From the NCBI GenBank assembly GCA_963698565.1, contig CAVORH010000049.1:1-64000 (forward strand): a stretch of 64,000 nt of DNA, in the 5' to 3' direction. The position numbers and the translations under genes are program-made. A model generated the notes under the pieces. It ran no database searches and was not told the origin of the DNA. It saw only the letters and a program-made list of their open reading frames with translations. The DNA is from Sva-07 sp963698565 (lineage in GTDB: Bacteria; Actinomycetota; Acidimicrobiia; Acidimicrobiales; Ilumatobacteraceae). Below are positions 1 through 8,517 of the stretch, one piece after another. Every line of letters starts with the position of its first letter. The stretch's first letter is position 1.

Positions 1-32
1 CGGTTTCGGCGACTTCGTTCCCTGAACCGCCA

Positions 33-860
33 GTGCCTCGGCCCAGTGCCAAGGAGATCAACCCTGGCGAGTGGACCCTCACACCACCAACCGCCGCAAC
101 TCTCTTCCACCTCCCGGATTGGTGGGCGGCCGACGGGGGTTTGAGTGTTCGTCCACGTCTGTTTCCACTGCAGCCCGCCAACCTCATGAGGGGGCGACGC
201 CTTTGCAGGGCATTGCAGCACCAGATTCGACACTGCTTCGAATCAACCGTCCTTGTCGAGAGCGGCGCCGATGGCAACGAATTCATGGCTGAGCTCGTGG
301 CGATTCGAGTCGCCGGTGCCCTTGTACTTATCCAGTCGCTCAATGAGCTTTTCGCAAGCGCGCACCCGCGGACCGCTCCCGAGGATCCATCCTCGTCCCC
401 ATACGAGCGCCACCTCGAAGCTGACGAAGCGGGGCGAGTCGTTGCCGGGCTGAAGCTCATACGAAACGCCGAGACACACGACTCGACTGCGACCCTGGAT
501 TTCGATCTCGACAGAATGGTTACGGCGTTCTTCGACGACGGATCGTCCGGCCTCCGCGTTTTTCCGCAGTGGCGTCAATACGACGACTTGCCTGCATCAA
601 TTGCTCAGAACAAGAAGACCTCACCGAGATTCCACGACCACTACCGACAAGCTGTCGGTGGGACGATCCTGATGGAATCACTTCAAGACTCACTGCGGTT
701 CTTTCTCGACTGTGACGCCCGCATTGCGCGGCTTGCCCTCGGCGGTGAGCCCGCCGAACTGCCGCTGGAGTGCTTCCCGCTGCCTGTAGACCACGTCCAC
801 GGCTACGAGCGTCCGCATCCCTACTGGCCCTCGACGCGAGGGACCCACAGCGCGGAGTAG
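33..860 (+). CDS. Hypothetical protein with HEPN-like R-x4-H motif
   Basis: I do not recognise this 275-residue protein as a named family. It reads as a soluble, mainly helical protein with no signal peptide or membrane segment. Residues 144-149 (RNAETH) match the R-x4-H signature of HEPN RNases and toxins, including a polar residue after the Arg, and lie in a long predicted helix. That is the only functional clue and it is short. The GTG at 33 is the first available start, but the window begins only 32 bases upstream, so the true start could be earlier. It precedes a frameshifted DUF4062-TPR gene by about 95 bases and lies in the same accessory segment as a nucleotidyltransferase remnant, the usual partner class of HEPN toxins. 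The link to either neighbour is inference. Confidence 0.55.
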   Translation: MPRPSAKEINPGEWTLTPPTAATLFHLPDWWAADGGLSVRPRLFPLQPANLMRGRRLCRALQHQIRHCFESTVLVESGADGNEFMAELVAIRVAGALVLIQSLNELFASAHPRTAPEDPSSSPYERHLEADEAGRVVAGLKLIRNAETHDSTATLDFDLDRMVTAFFDDGSSGLRVFPQWRQYDDLPASIAQNKKTSPRFHDHYRQAVGGTILMESLQDSLRFFLDCDARIARLALGGEPAELPLECFPLPVDHVHGYERPHPYWPSTRGTHSAE

Positions 861-955
861 AAGGCGGCCATCAATTATTCGGCGACTGGGGCGTGAACCA
901 TTCCCGGTGGAACGGTCCACCGGCGCCGCCGTCCCGTCGAACCTATGCTGGCCCC

Positions 956-2569
956 GTGTCACAGGACTTGCCTTGCCATCGGGTGCTTCCTCGCTTCACC
1001 AAGCGGGCTCGAGAACGAGCGCGGAACGGTCAGGGCAGCGATCAACGAGTTCAACGAGGAGGAGGCCTTTGCAAGCAGAGCGGCGTTCATTCCGTTCGGC
1101 TACGAGTCGTCACCTGGAGGTTTCGGTCGTCCGCAGGATGAGATCAACCACACGCTCAGGCAATGCGACTATGCGATCGTTCTGCTCGCTGACCGATGGG
1201 TTCGCCGCCAGGAGGTGACAACGGCTACACGAGCGGGACGGAGGAAGAGTACGAGGAAATCGTGAAGGCGATCGAAGACACTTCTCTCCCCATGCGTGAC
1301 GTGTTAGTCGCGTTCAAGTCGGTTCCTCGCGGTCAGATGGCTGACCCTGGCAAGGACCTCAAGAAGGTCCTCAAGTTCCGCAAGGACCTGGAGAAGAGCC
1401 ACGCGCTCTTCTACAAGCAGTTCGATACGGAGGAGGAGCTGTGCCGTTGGGTGCAGCAGAAGTTACGCGGCGGGGCCCGTTCCGATCTGGGGTGGGGAGG
1501 GGCAATCGCCCGACGATCTCGTGGACGATGCTGCAGATGCGGTGGACGAAGGCCTTCAGTCCTCTGACGAGATGGTCAGCAGAGCCTGGGAACTTGCGTC
1601 CGAGGGTTCGGTTACACAGGCCGAGGTGCTGTTCTCTCGCGCAGTCCGAAACGGCGGCCCCGAAACACTGCTCGAGAGCGCCCGGTTCATGCGCAGACGA
1701 GGACGCCTCGAAGCTGCGTACCAACTCGACCGCGAGTACATCGAGGCAACTGCATCGAAGGATGGCCTGGACATGAGGGTCAATCGGTCCAGAGCGCTCG
1801 CCAACATGGGTGTGGTTCGACGCAAGCAGGGCAATCTCCGAGAATCTAGGGGCCACCTAGTCGAAGCAGTCGCGGTTGCGCGTACTGCTGGACCCGACGG
1901 TGACGTGCCACTCGCGTATGCGCTGGACAACCTTGCACACACCGCTGCCCAGCAGGGAGACCTTGCGACCGCTGAGCACAGCTTGGAGGAAGCGCACTCG
2001 ATACGGGCGAGAGACGACGATCAGGCTGGAATTGCACAGTCGCTTATCAACCTCTCGCTGTCTCAGACGAGCCCGAGGGGACAACGAACTCGCGTTGGAA
2101 CAACTGACGACAGCGATCGGGATTCTTCGCAACTTGAATGGCCAAGAGACTTTGCTAGCCAACGCGCTGGTCGCGGCAGGAGAGGCAGCACTCGATCTCG
2201 AACGACCCGACGCCGAATCAATGGTACGAGAAGGCCTCGACCTGAACGAACGAGTAGCCAACAGTGACGGGATCAGCATTGCTTCCACGGTGCTCGCTCG
2301 CGTCGCCCTGTCTGCGGGGGACATTGACGAGGCGGAGCGGCACGCCGAGCGGACGGCAGAGGAGAGCATCTCATCAACGAACCAAGAGGGCCTGGGCGTT
2401 CTCGCGCACCTGCGGGGTTCGATCGCCCTTGCGCGGGGTGAGTATTCGGCAGCGGTGGAACATCTGGAAGAAGCATTTCGAGCTGTTCGAGCAAACCGGA
2501 TCAGTTCGACGCGCCGATTCCGCGCGGGCGGACCTAGCTACAGCTCGTGCCCGGCTTTCGAATGGCTAG
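956..2569 (+). pseudogene. Frameshifted DUF4062-TPR protein (STAND/NLR-like architecture)
   Basis: Five frames join into one protein of about 530 residues. It starts at GTG 956 (VSQDLPCHRV), continues as FLASPSGLENER, then DEINHTLRQCDYAIVLLADRW, GSPPGGDNGYTSGTEEEYEE, and then several TPR-like helical repeats to the stop at 2569. The N-terminal 170 residues match DUF4062, a TIR-like Rossmann domain placed in front of NACHT, AAA or TPR modules in conflict and signalling proteins. The frame changes near 984, 1200, 1473, 2070 and 2475, each time by one base and mostly in a short homopolymer: for example GATGGG needs a fourth G, GCGGGG needs one G fewer, and CATTTCG needs one T fewer. There are no internal stops in the joined frame. 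The gene is either very recently broken or damaged by sequencing error. It converges on the phosphatase gene, and the two ends overlap by four bases. Confidence 0.7.
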
Positions 2570-3162
2570 GCCTGAATCCAAGTCGCCGACGGCCAAAAGA
2601 AACAGGTGAGCTTGCCGTCCTCGAAAGTTCCGCATCCTGTGTCGATAAAGGCTCGACGGCGATCGACCATTGGTACTCGCGATCCCTGAGGGACGTGACC
2701 GGAGACGTGATATCGGTCGCCGTCGGCGGCGGAGGTCTGGCGCGGGTAGTGCGACGCGAGGATTTCGTTGCCTAAACGGAACTCCGCCTCCAGCGATTGG
2801 AGGAAGCGTCTGTGATCGGGTGATACTGCTGCTACGAACGCCGCTTCCCATTCAGCACCGATCGAAGAGATATAGGACCGGATGGTTGCAGCGCCCCCCA
2901 TCTGCAGAAACGCGTCAAGTCCTCGGCCCTCGAGCGCCGCTCGAAACGCAGCATCATGATTTCCCTCTAGGAAGGTGCACTCCACCGCCGATTGCTCCAG
3001 GCCGACCAGCACATCGAGAACCTGGCAACTGAATCGACCGCGGTTCACGTAGTCCCCGAGGAAGATCAAGCGTTCGACTTCGTCCTCCACGCGACCGAGG
3101 AGGGCCTGAAGACGATCGACGTCTCCATGAATGTCGCCAATGAATCCGAGCCGAGCCGTCAC
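2566..3162 (-). CDS. PPP-family metallophosphoesterase (Ser/Thr phosphatase-like)
   Basis: The 198-residue product carries the full dinuclear-metal signature of calcineurin-like phosphoesterases of the PPP type: GDIHGD near the N-terminus, GDYVNRG, GNHDAA, and later His residues in ASHYPR and SGHVPQ. Bacterial members dephosphorylate phosphoproteins or small phospho-substrates with Mn or Fe. GTG 3162 was chosen because it overlaps the stop of the upstream frame by four bases (GTGA) and puts the first motif about 6 residues from the N-terminus; an in-frame start further upstream would run into the neighbouring gene. It is probably co-transcribed with the nucleotidyltransferase remnant upstream. 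The catalytic residues look intact although that neighbour is damaged. Its substrate cannot be told from sequence. Confidence 0.8.
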   Translation of the reverse strand: MTARLGFIGDIHGDVDRLQALLGRVEDEVERLIFLGDYVNRGRFSCQVLDVLVGLEQSAVECTFLEGNHDAAFRAALEGRGLDAFLQMGGAATIRSYISSIGAEWEAAFVAAVSPDHRRFLQSLEAEFRLGNEILASHYPRQTSAADGDRYHVSGHVPQGSRVPMVDRRRAFIDTGCGTFEDGKLTCFFWPSATWIQA

Positions 3163-3971
3163 AGCAGCACCTTCGGCAGAGCTGAGTAGTCGATCTCTGA
3201 ATTCGGGTCTGCGAATGCCAAAGTCGCCATCGTGGCCATCGACCGGTCGCGGTCCCACTCCGCGATGATCAGTTGTTGGATCGTCTCATAGTCAGCACTG
3301 TCGGCGGCGCCGACGAGGACACGCAGCCGGTCCCTCAAGTCGTTGATTTCGCTGACGCCGGGCGTAGGGCCGTCCTCAGGGTCTCTCGACCTCAGCAGCT
3401 CCACTAGTGCCGGATCCTCGAAACGGCGCGCCAACTCACTCACCGAGAAGCATGGCTGACCGAGCGCGAGAGCGGTGAGGTAGATCGCAGATCGAAGGAA
3501 GTATCTCGAGCCACGCGAGCGAGACCCGCTAGAGGAGGATCGACTTGCCGAACACCGACATCGATGATCACGGAGAGGATACGAATCCGCTCAAGACTGG
3601 TAGCCGGATCTGGCTGCCCCATGCGCTGCAGCGCCAGGGTGAGGAACTCCTCCGCCTCATGAAGCACTCGACCATCACGTGCGAGGTGCATACCGAAAAG
3701 TGTGCCTCGCGCATCGAGGAACTGCTTCGGCGTGTAGCAGCTCAGTGTCACATTGCCCCTCACTCGCGTGCCGACTGCAGACTCGGTGACCGCAAGGAGG
3801 TCGAGGTCCGAGGTGTCACAGAAGTCCCCTCGTGCGTAGCTTCCATAGACCATGAGGCCAACGCACTTGTCTGGGAGGAGTGAGACTCCCAAGTTGAGCA
3901 GGTCTCGCGCGCACGTCGAGCGCGTGCAAGCTCGTCCGGACCTCATTGAAGTCGATCCGACTTGTACCCAT
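3159..3971 (-). pseudogene. Frameshifted MNT-type nucleotidyltransferase
   Basis: Three minus-strand frames join into one nucleotidyltransferase. ATG 3971 begins MGTSRIDFNEVRTSLHALDV, which passes near 3905 into DLLNLGVSLLPDKCVGLMVY and the motif GSYARGDFCDTSDLDLL. A second shift near 3505-3515 restores YFLRSAIYLTALALGQP, which runs in frame into a 94-residue segment ending at 3159. The signature is GS-x10-DxD, as in minimal nucleotidyltransferases (MNT antitoxins) and KNTase-like enzymes, and the C-terminal part is helical. The 94-residue segment could be taken for a separate gene starting at GTG 3443, but it continues the same protein fold without a break. The downstream phosphatase overlaps by four bases, so the two formed an operon. 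An intact relative could act with a HEPN protein, but the HEPN-motif gene is more than 2 kb away. Confidence 0.65.
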
Positions 3972-4105
3972 GCTTCTGGACGCTAGCGGTGGGGCCCGTC
4001 GGCCGGAGGCGGCGAGCCGCACGATTGTCCACCATAAGGAATGAGTCTCGGCAACGGAGTCTTCGGGATGAAACCCGTTGCGGATCGCCATTTCGCGCAC
4101 CTCGG

Positions 4106-4138
4106 CTTCTAACGACTCGTTAGAAGAATCGTTAGAAG
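4106..4138. repeat. Perfect palindrome plus repeated half-site beside tRNA-fMet
   Basis: CTTCTAACGA and TCGTTAGAAG form perfect 10-base arms around a single C (4106-4126). A further direct copy of TCGTTAGAAG follows after two bases (4129-4138). The element lies between the broken nucleotidyltransferase and the tRNA terminator. It could be a recombinase or regulator binding site, or a hairpin; no integrase gene is visible in the window. Confidence 0.5.
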
Positions 4139-4155
4139 ATTGCTTGCAGACGCAA

Positions 4156-4193
4156 GAAAGCCCTGGCGGATCTTGCGATCTACCAGGGCTTTC
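4156..4193 (-). terminator. Intrinsic terminator of the tRNA-fMet gene
   Basis: GAAAGCCCTGG (4156-4166) and CCAGGGCTTTC (4183-4193) are perfect 11-base inverted repeats around a 16-base loop. They start five bases past the tRNA 3' end on the same strand. The T-rich 3' side of the stem on the minus strand fits termination of the tRNA transcript. Confidence 0.75.
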
Positions 4194-4197
4194 GTAG

Positions 4198-4271
<74 letters not shown>

Positions 4272-4286
4272 TCGAAGTGGAGCATC

Positions 4287-4315
4287 ACTGTACGCCTGCT
4301 GCAGATGATTGACAA
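4287..4315 (-). promoter_or_regulatory. Sigma-70-type promoter for tRNA-fMet
   Basis: On the minus strand, -35 TTGTCA (4315-4310) and -10 TACAGT (4292-4287) are separated by 17 bases. The -10 box ends 15 bases before the tRNA 5' end. Spacing and consensus match are strong; this is read from sequence only. Confidence 0.65.
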
Positions 4316-4453
4316 CCGCCCGATCCGGCCGGTCGGGGCGTTGGGCCCTGGCCACGGCCGCACCGGTTCCCGATCATGGACTCATGGACGCAACGGCCGC
4401 GTCGGCGTGGACGATGACATCCACCGACCTCGCCTTCATGGTCGACCAGCTGT

Positions 4454-5509
4454 GTGCACAGTTCGACGAGGTCCTCGCTCCGGTCCTCGTCGGACGGCGT
4501 CATCCGGCTGCGAGCTGTCGACGGCGTCGACGAACTCCCATCGGGCGTCGCTGACGACCAGCATCCGGGCGCGTACCGCACCACGACCACCGGTGGGTCG
4601 CTCCGCTTCTCGTACGCGGTCGGGCCGGACTCGTTGAAGGCGATGGTGCACCCGCCCCGCAGCCCGGTCTGGGCGATGACCCGCGATGACACTGGCTCGA
4701 TCTCGGTGAGCGTCGCACCAACACGTCCCGTCCGCCGCGCCGTACTCGGCGCCCGGGCCTGCGACCTCGCCGCCCTCGAGCGTCTCGACCGCACCCAGCT
4801 GGCCGGGCCGCACCCCGACCGCCAACACGCCGCCGCACGTGCCCAGTTGTTCACGATCGGGGTCGACTGTTCCCAACCGGCCGCCACGTGCTTCTGCGAG
4901 TCGACCGGCACCGGCCCATCCGTCGACAGTGGCGCCGATCTGTCGATGACCGAGATGGGCGACGACGTGGTGCAGTACGTGTTGCGCGCCGGATCGGAGC
5001 AGGGCCGCGAGTTCGCCGAGTCGCTCGGGCTCGCGTCCGCGGGAGCCGACGTCGTCGCCGAGGCCGAGCGACTGCGTCGCAGCGTGCACACCACCGAGCG
5101 AGCGATGCCGACGGATGCGGCATCGATCGTGCTGGCCGATCTCGAACACCCACGCTGGGACGACGTGGCCGAACGCTGCCTCACCTGCGGCAACTGCACC
5201 GCCGTGTGCCCGACCTGCTTCTGCACCGACTTGGACGATCGAATGGAGCTCGACGGCCTCACCACCCATCGCGACCGGGTGTGGGACACCTGCTTCAGCC
5301 TGGAGTACTCACACCTCGGCGCCGGGCCCGCGCGCTCGTCGGCTCGCTCGCGGTACCGACAGTGGCTCACCCACAAGCTCGGCACCTGGCACGACCAGTT
5401 CGGCGAATCGGGGTGCGTCGGGTGCGGGCGCTGCATCACCTGGTGCCCCGTCGGCATCGACCTGACCGCCGAGGTCGACGCGCTCGCGACGTCGGGAGTC
5501 ACGCCATGA
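4454..5509 (+). CDS. hydB: [NiFe] hydrogenase group 3b, beta (4Fe-4S electron-transfer) subunit
   Basis: This is the iron-sulfur beta subunit of a cytoplasmic bidirectional NAD(P)-linked (group 3b) hydrogenase; it passes electrons between the hydrogenase module and the flavin subunit. Two ferredoxin-like cluster motifs are visible: CLTCGNCTAVCPTC and, near the C-terminus, CVGCGRCITWCPVGID. The intact frame starts at GTG 4454. The expected N-terminus, however, lies in another frame from ATG 4384 or 4414 (MTSTDLAFMVDQLCAQFDEV). It would join at about 4490 if TCGGAC there were TCGAC, giving LVDGVIRLRAVD. So there is either a real +1 frameshift with an improvised start or a sequencing error. It is the first gene of a tightly packed five-gene operon; its stop overlaps the gamma gene start (ATGA). 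Confidence 0.85.
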   Translation: MHSSTRSSLRSSSDGVIRLRAVDGVDELPSGVADDQHPGAYRTTTTGGSLRFSYAVGPDSLKAMVHPPRSPVWAMTRDDTGSISVSVAPTRPVRRAVLGARACDLAALERLDRTQLAGPHPDRQHAAARAQLFTIGVDCSQPAATCFCESTGTGPSVDSGADLSMTEMGDDVVQYVLRAGSEQGREFAESLGLASAGADVVAEAERLRRSVHTTERAMPTDAASIVLADLEHPRWDDVAERCLTCGNCTAVCPTCFCTDLDDRMELDGLTTHRDRVWDTCFSLEYSHLGAGPARSSARSRYRQWLTHKLGTWHDQFGESGCVGCGRCITWCPVGIDLTAEVDALATSGVTP

Positions 5510-6420
5510 CCGCCAGGACGACGCCGACCACCCGTTCTCGTGAACTCGTTGCGGAACTATTCCGCAACGAGTTCACGAGAATGGCTACGAGCACCGGCGA
5601 TCCGATGATCGAACCACGCGTCCACGTCGTGCGGTCGGTCACCCCCGAGACCCCGGGCGTGTTCACACTCGACGTCGTCCCGGTCGACGGCGCGCCCACT
5701 CCGTTCCTGCCGGCGCAGGTCAGCATGCTCGGCGCGTTCGGGATCGGCGAGGCGGCGATCTCGATCAGTTCCTCCGCCGCCGTCGATGATCACCACGAGT
5801 ACACGATCCGTCGGGCCGGAGCGATCACCACTGCACTCGGCGCGCTGCGGCCGGGTGACCAGTTGGCGATCCGCGGCCCGTTCGGCCGGCCGTGGGACGT
5901 CGACGCACTGCACGGCGATGTCGTGATCGCAGCCGGCGGCATCGGGCTCGCGCCCTTGCGCTCGGCCGTGTACGCCCTGCTCGACACGATGCAGGAGCGA
6001 CCGCATCGCCGCATCCTGTTGGTCGTCGGTGCCCGCAGCAGCGCAGATCTGCTCTACTCCGGCCAGTACGACGAGTGGCGAGCCCGCGGCATCGAGGTCG
6101 TCTCGACGATCGACACCGCGGAAGCCGGATGGTCGGGTCGGGTCGGGTTCGTACCGGACGTCGCCGCCGACCTCGATGTCGACTGGGCGATCACCGGAGC
6201 ACTGGTGTGCGGCCCCGACGTGATGATGCGACTGACCGCAGACCGCTTCATCGACCTCGGCGTCGCGCCCGGCTCGATCCAGCTGACGCTGGAACGGAAC
6301 ATGCAGTGCGCGACCGGCCGCTGCGGCCATTGCCAGCTCGGGCCGGTGCTGGTGTGCCGCGACGGCCCGGTGATGACCTATCCCGAGATCGCCGACGCGC
6401 TGCGGGTGCGGGAGCGCTGA
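5506..6420 (+). CDS. hydG: [NiFe] hydrogenase group 3b, gamma (FAD/NAD(P)-binding) subunit
   Basis: The 304-residue flavoprotein belongs to the ferredoxin-NADP reductase superfamily and exchanges electrons between NAD(P)H and the hydrogenase iron-sulfur chain. Visible are a FAD-binding barrel, a nucleotide-binding segment (DVVIAAGGIGLAPLRSAVYA) and a C-terminal 2Fe-2S motif (ERNMQCATGRCGHCQLGPVL followed by VC). The ATG at 5506 overlaps the beta-subunit stop by four bases. The first 25 codons from this start contain a perfect 22-base-arm hairpin at 5535-5581, and family members usually begin close to the sequence that follows. An alternative start is ATG 5581 (MATSTGDPMIEPRVHVV), which sits exactly at the 3' foot of that hairpin. 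Confidence 0.9.
   Translation: MTARTTPTTRSRELVAELFRNEFTRMATSTGDPMIEPRVHVVRSVTPETPGVFTLDVVPVDGAPTPFLPAQVSMLGAFGIGEAAISISSSAAVDDHHEYTIRRAGAITTALGALRPGDQLAIRGPFGRPWDVDALHGDVVIAAGGIGLAPLRSAVYALLDTMQERPHRRILLVVGARSSADLLYSGQYDEWRARGIEVVSTIDTAEAGWSGRVGFVPDVAADLDVDWAITGALVCGPDVMMRLTADRFIDLGVAPGSIQLTLERNMQCATGRCGHCQLGPVLVCRDGPVMTYPEIADALRVRER
5535..5581. repeat. Perfect 22-bp-arm hairpin at the start of the gamma-subunit gene
   Basis: TTCTCGTGAACTCGTT followed by GCGGAA (5535-5556) is exactly mirrored at 5560-5581 around a 3-base CTA loop. The last base of the right arm is the A of ATG 5581. The outer arm GTTCTCGTGAAC is shared, with one base difference, by the hairpin at 11077-11125. Such a stem could cut or stall the polycistronic message or hide the gamma start; it may also be a small inserted palindromic element. 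Confidence 0.85.
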
Positions 6421-6430
6421 GGAGGCCACG

Positions 6431-7204
6431 ATGGAGGAACGACGACCGACCCTGGCGGTGTGGAAGTTCGCTTCGTGCGACGGATGCCAGCTCAGCCTGC
6501 TCGACTGCGAGGACGAACTGCTCGCCGTGGCCGACCGTGTCGCCATCTCCTACTTCCCCGAGGCCACCTCCACGATGGTCGAGGGTCCGTACGACGTCTC
6601 GCTCGTCGAGGGCTCGATCACGACCGCGCACGACGCCGAGCGCATCCTCGAGATCCGGCGCCAGTCGGGACTGCTCGTCACCATCGGTGCGTGCGCCACC
6701 GCCGGCGGCATCCAGGCCCTGCGGAACGGTGCCGACATCGCCGAGTTCACCTCGATCGTGTACGCCCACCCCGAGTACATCTCCACGCTCGCAACCTCCA
6801 CGCCGATCGCCGACCACGTCGACGTCGACCTCGAACTCCGCGGCTGCCCGATCGACCGTCGCCAGCTCGTCGCCACGATCGCCGCTCTACTGAACCGCCA
6901 CGTACTGCGGCTGCCGACCACCAGCGTGTGCACCGAATGCAAGGCGGCGTCGACGAGCTGCGTGATGGTGGCCCACGGCACCGCCTGCCTCGGACCGATC
7001 ACCCAGGCCGGCTGCGGGGCGCTGTGCCCGTCGTTCCACCGCGGCTGCTACGGGTGCTTCGGGCCGATGGAGGACCCGAACATCCCCGCGCTCGAGCACC
7101 GACTCGACCAACTCGGGATCGAACCGGAGGCGATCGATCGCCTGATGCGCACCTTCGACGTCGAGGCCTTCGCCCGCATCGCAGCCGAAGGAGCCCGGCC
7201 ATGA
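6431..7204 (+). CDS. hydD: [NiFe] hydrogenase group 3b, delta (small) subunit
   Basis: The 257-residue product is the small subunit that carries the proximal iron-sulfur cluster next to the NiFe site. It opens with WKFASCDGCQLSLLD, the cysteine pair typical of the NuoB/hydrogenase small-subunit superfamily. It continues with IGACATAGGIQAL and LRGCPIDRRQL, and has a C-terminal cysteine-rich half (CTECKAASTSC, CLGPITQAGCGALCP, CYGCFGP) for further clusters. No Tat signal is present, so the enzyme is cytoplasmic, as expected for group 3. An RBS-like GAGGAGG lies just upstream (6419-6425). Its stop overlaps the large-subunit start by four bases (ATGA). Confidence 0.92.
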   Translation: MEERRPTLAVWKFASCDGCQLSLLDCEDELLAVADRVAISYFPEATSTMVEGPYDVSLVEGSITTAHDAERILEIRRQSGLLVTIGACATAGGIQALRNGADIAEFTSIVYAHPEYISTLATSTPIADHVDVDLELRGCPIDRRQLVATIAALLNRHVLRLPTTSVCTECKAASTSCVMVAHGTACLGPITQAGCGALCPSFHRGCYGCFGPMEDPNIPALEHRLDQLGIEPEAIDRLMRTFDVEAFARIAAEGARP

Positions 7205-8517
7205 CCCACAAGTCACTCGACCTGCACGTGCCGACGCTCACCCGCGTCGAGGGCGAAGGGGCGATGCACGTCGTCGTCCGCGACGGCGTGGTCGAGGACG
7301 TCCAGCTCGAGATCTACGAGCCACCCCGCATGTTCGAGGCCTTCCTGCGCGGGCGGGCGCACCACGAACCCGTCGACATCACGGCGCGGATCTGCGGGAT
7401 CTGCCCGGTCGCCTACCAGATGAGCGCGGCCCACGCGATCGAACGGCTCGCCGGTGTGAGCGTCGACGGGCCGATCCGCGACCTGCGACGCCTGCTCTAC
7501 TGCGGCGAGTGGATCGAGAGCCACGTCCTGCACATGGCGTTCCTGCACGCACCGGACTTCCTCGGTGTCGACTCCGGGATCACGATCGCCCGGCAGGAAC
7601 CCGAGCTGATGACCGAGGTGCTGCACCTCAAGAAGACCGGCAACCGGATCATGGAGGTCGTCGGCGGACGTCCGATCCATCCGGTCAACGTGCGCCTCGG
7701 CGGGTTCTACCGGGCGCCGAGCCGGCGAGAGCTCCACGCCCTCGACGCCGACCTCGAACGGGCCCACGCCGCCGCGGTCGCTCTCGTCCGCTGGGTCGCC
7801 GGATTCGAATTCCCCTCGATCCCCGACCGCCTGGCCGAACACACCGAGTTCGTGTCGCTGCGTCACCCGCACGAGTACCCGCTCAACGAGGGCCGCATCG
7901 TGTCGAACCTCGGCCTCGACCTCGACGTCACCGAGTACGGCGAACGGCTCCGTGAGATCCACGTCGAACACTCGACCGCGCTGCACGCCACTCTCGACGG
8001 TGATCGTCGCTACCAGGTCGGCCCGCTCGCACGTTGGATGAACAACTTCGACCTGCTCACCGACTCGGTGCGCGACCTCGCCGGCGAGGTCGGCATCGGC
8101 GAGGTGGAGACCAACCCGTTCCGCAGCATCATCGTGCGGGGCCTGGAGACGGTGTGGGCGCTCGAGGAAGCCCAGCGCATCATCGACGCCTACACCCCGC
8201 CGCCCGAACCCGCCGTCGAGGTACCGCCCGTCGCCGGCACCGGGCAGGCAGCGACCGAGGCCCCGCGGGGCCTGCTCTACCACCGCTACGAACTCGACGA
8301 TGCCGGCATCATCGCCGACGCCGTGATCGTGCCACCCACCTCGCAGAACCAGATCGCGATCGAGGCCGACCTGCGCGACTTCGTGCAGTCACACCTCGAC
8401 CTCGACGACCACACGCTCGGTCACCGCTGCGAGCAGGTGATCCGCAACTACGACCCGTGCATCTCCTGCGCGACCCACTTCCTGCGCTTCAGCAGCGACC
8501 GGATCGGCGACCGATGA
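7201..8517 (+). CDS. hydA: [NiFe] hydrogenase group 3b, alpha (large, NiFe-binding) subunit
   Basis: This 438-residue catalytic subunit holds the NiFe(CN)2CO centre. The four ligating cysteines sit in the L1 motif RICGICPVAYQMSAAHAIE and the L2 motif DPCISCATHFL. The L1 form with PVAYQMSA is characteristic of group 3b sulfhydrogenase-type enzymes, which couple NAD(P)H to proton or sulfur reduction or to H2 oxidation. The 10 or so residues after the L2 histidine form the C-terminal tail removed by the maturation protease, whose gene follows with an ATGA overlap. The length and all key residues are normal. Confidence 0.95.
   Translation: MTHKSLDLHVPTLTRVEGEGAMHVVVRDGVVEDVQLEIYEPPRMFEAFLRGRAHHEPVDITARICGICPVAYQMSAAHAIERLAGVSVDGPIRDLRRLLYCGEWIESHVLHMAFLHAPDFLGVDSGITIARQEPELMTEVLHLKKTGNRIMEVVGGRPIHPVNVRLGGFYRAPSRRELHALDADLERAHAAAVALVRWVAGFEFPSIPDRLAEHTEFVSLRHPHEYPLNEGRIVSNLGLDLDVTEYGERLREIHVEHSTALHATLDGDRRYQVGPLARWMNNFDLLTDSVRDLAGEVGIGEVETNPFRSIIVRGLETVWALEEAQRIIDAYTPPPEPAVEVPPVAGTGQAATEAPRGLLYHRYELDDAGIIADAVIVPPTSQNQIAIEADLRDFVQSHLDLDDHTLGHRCEQVIRNYDPCISCATHFLRFSSDRIGDR

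Noticed and set aside
3159..3443. Separate 94-residue gene downstream of the nucleotidyltransferase
   Set aside because: The same frame extends upstream as YFLRSAIYLTALALGQP, continuing the nucleotidyltransferase helical domain, so it is best read as its C-terminal part after a frameshift.
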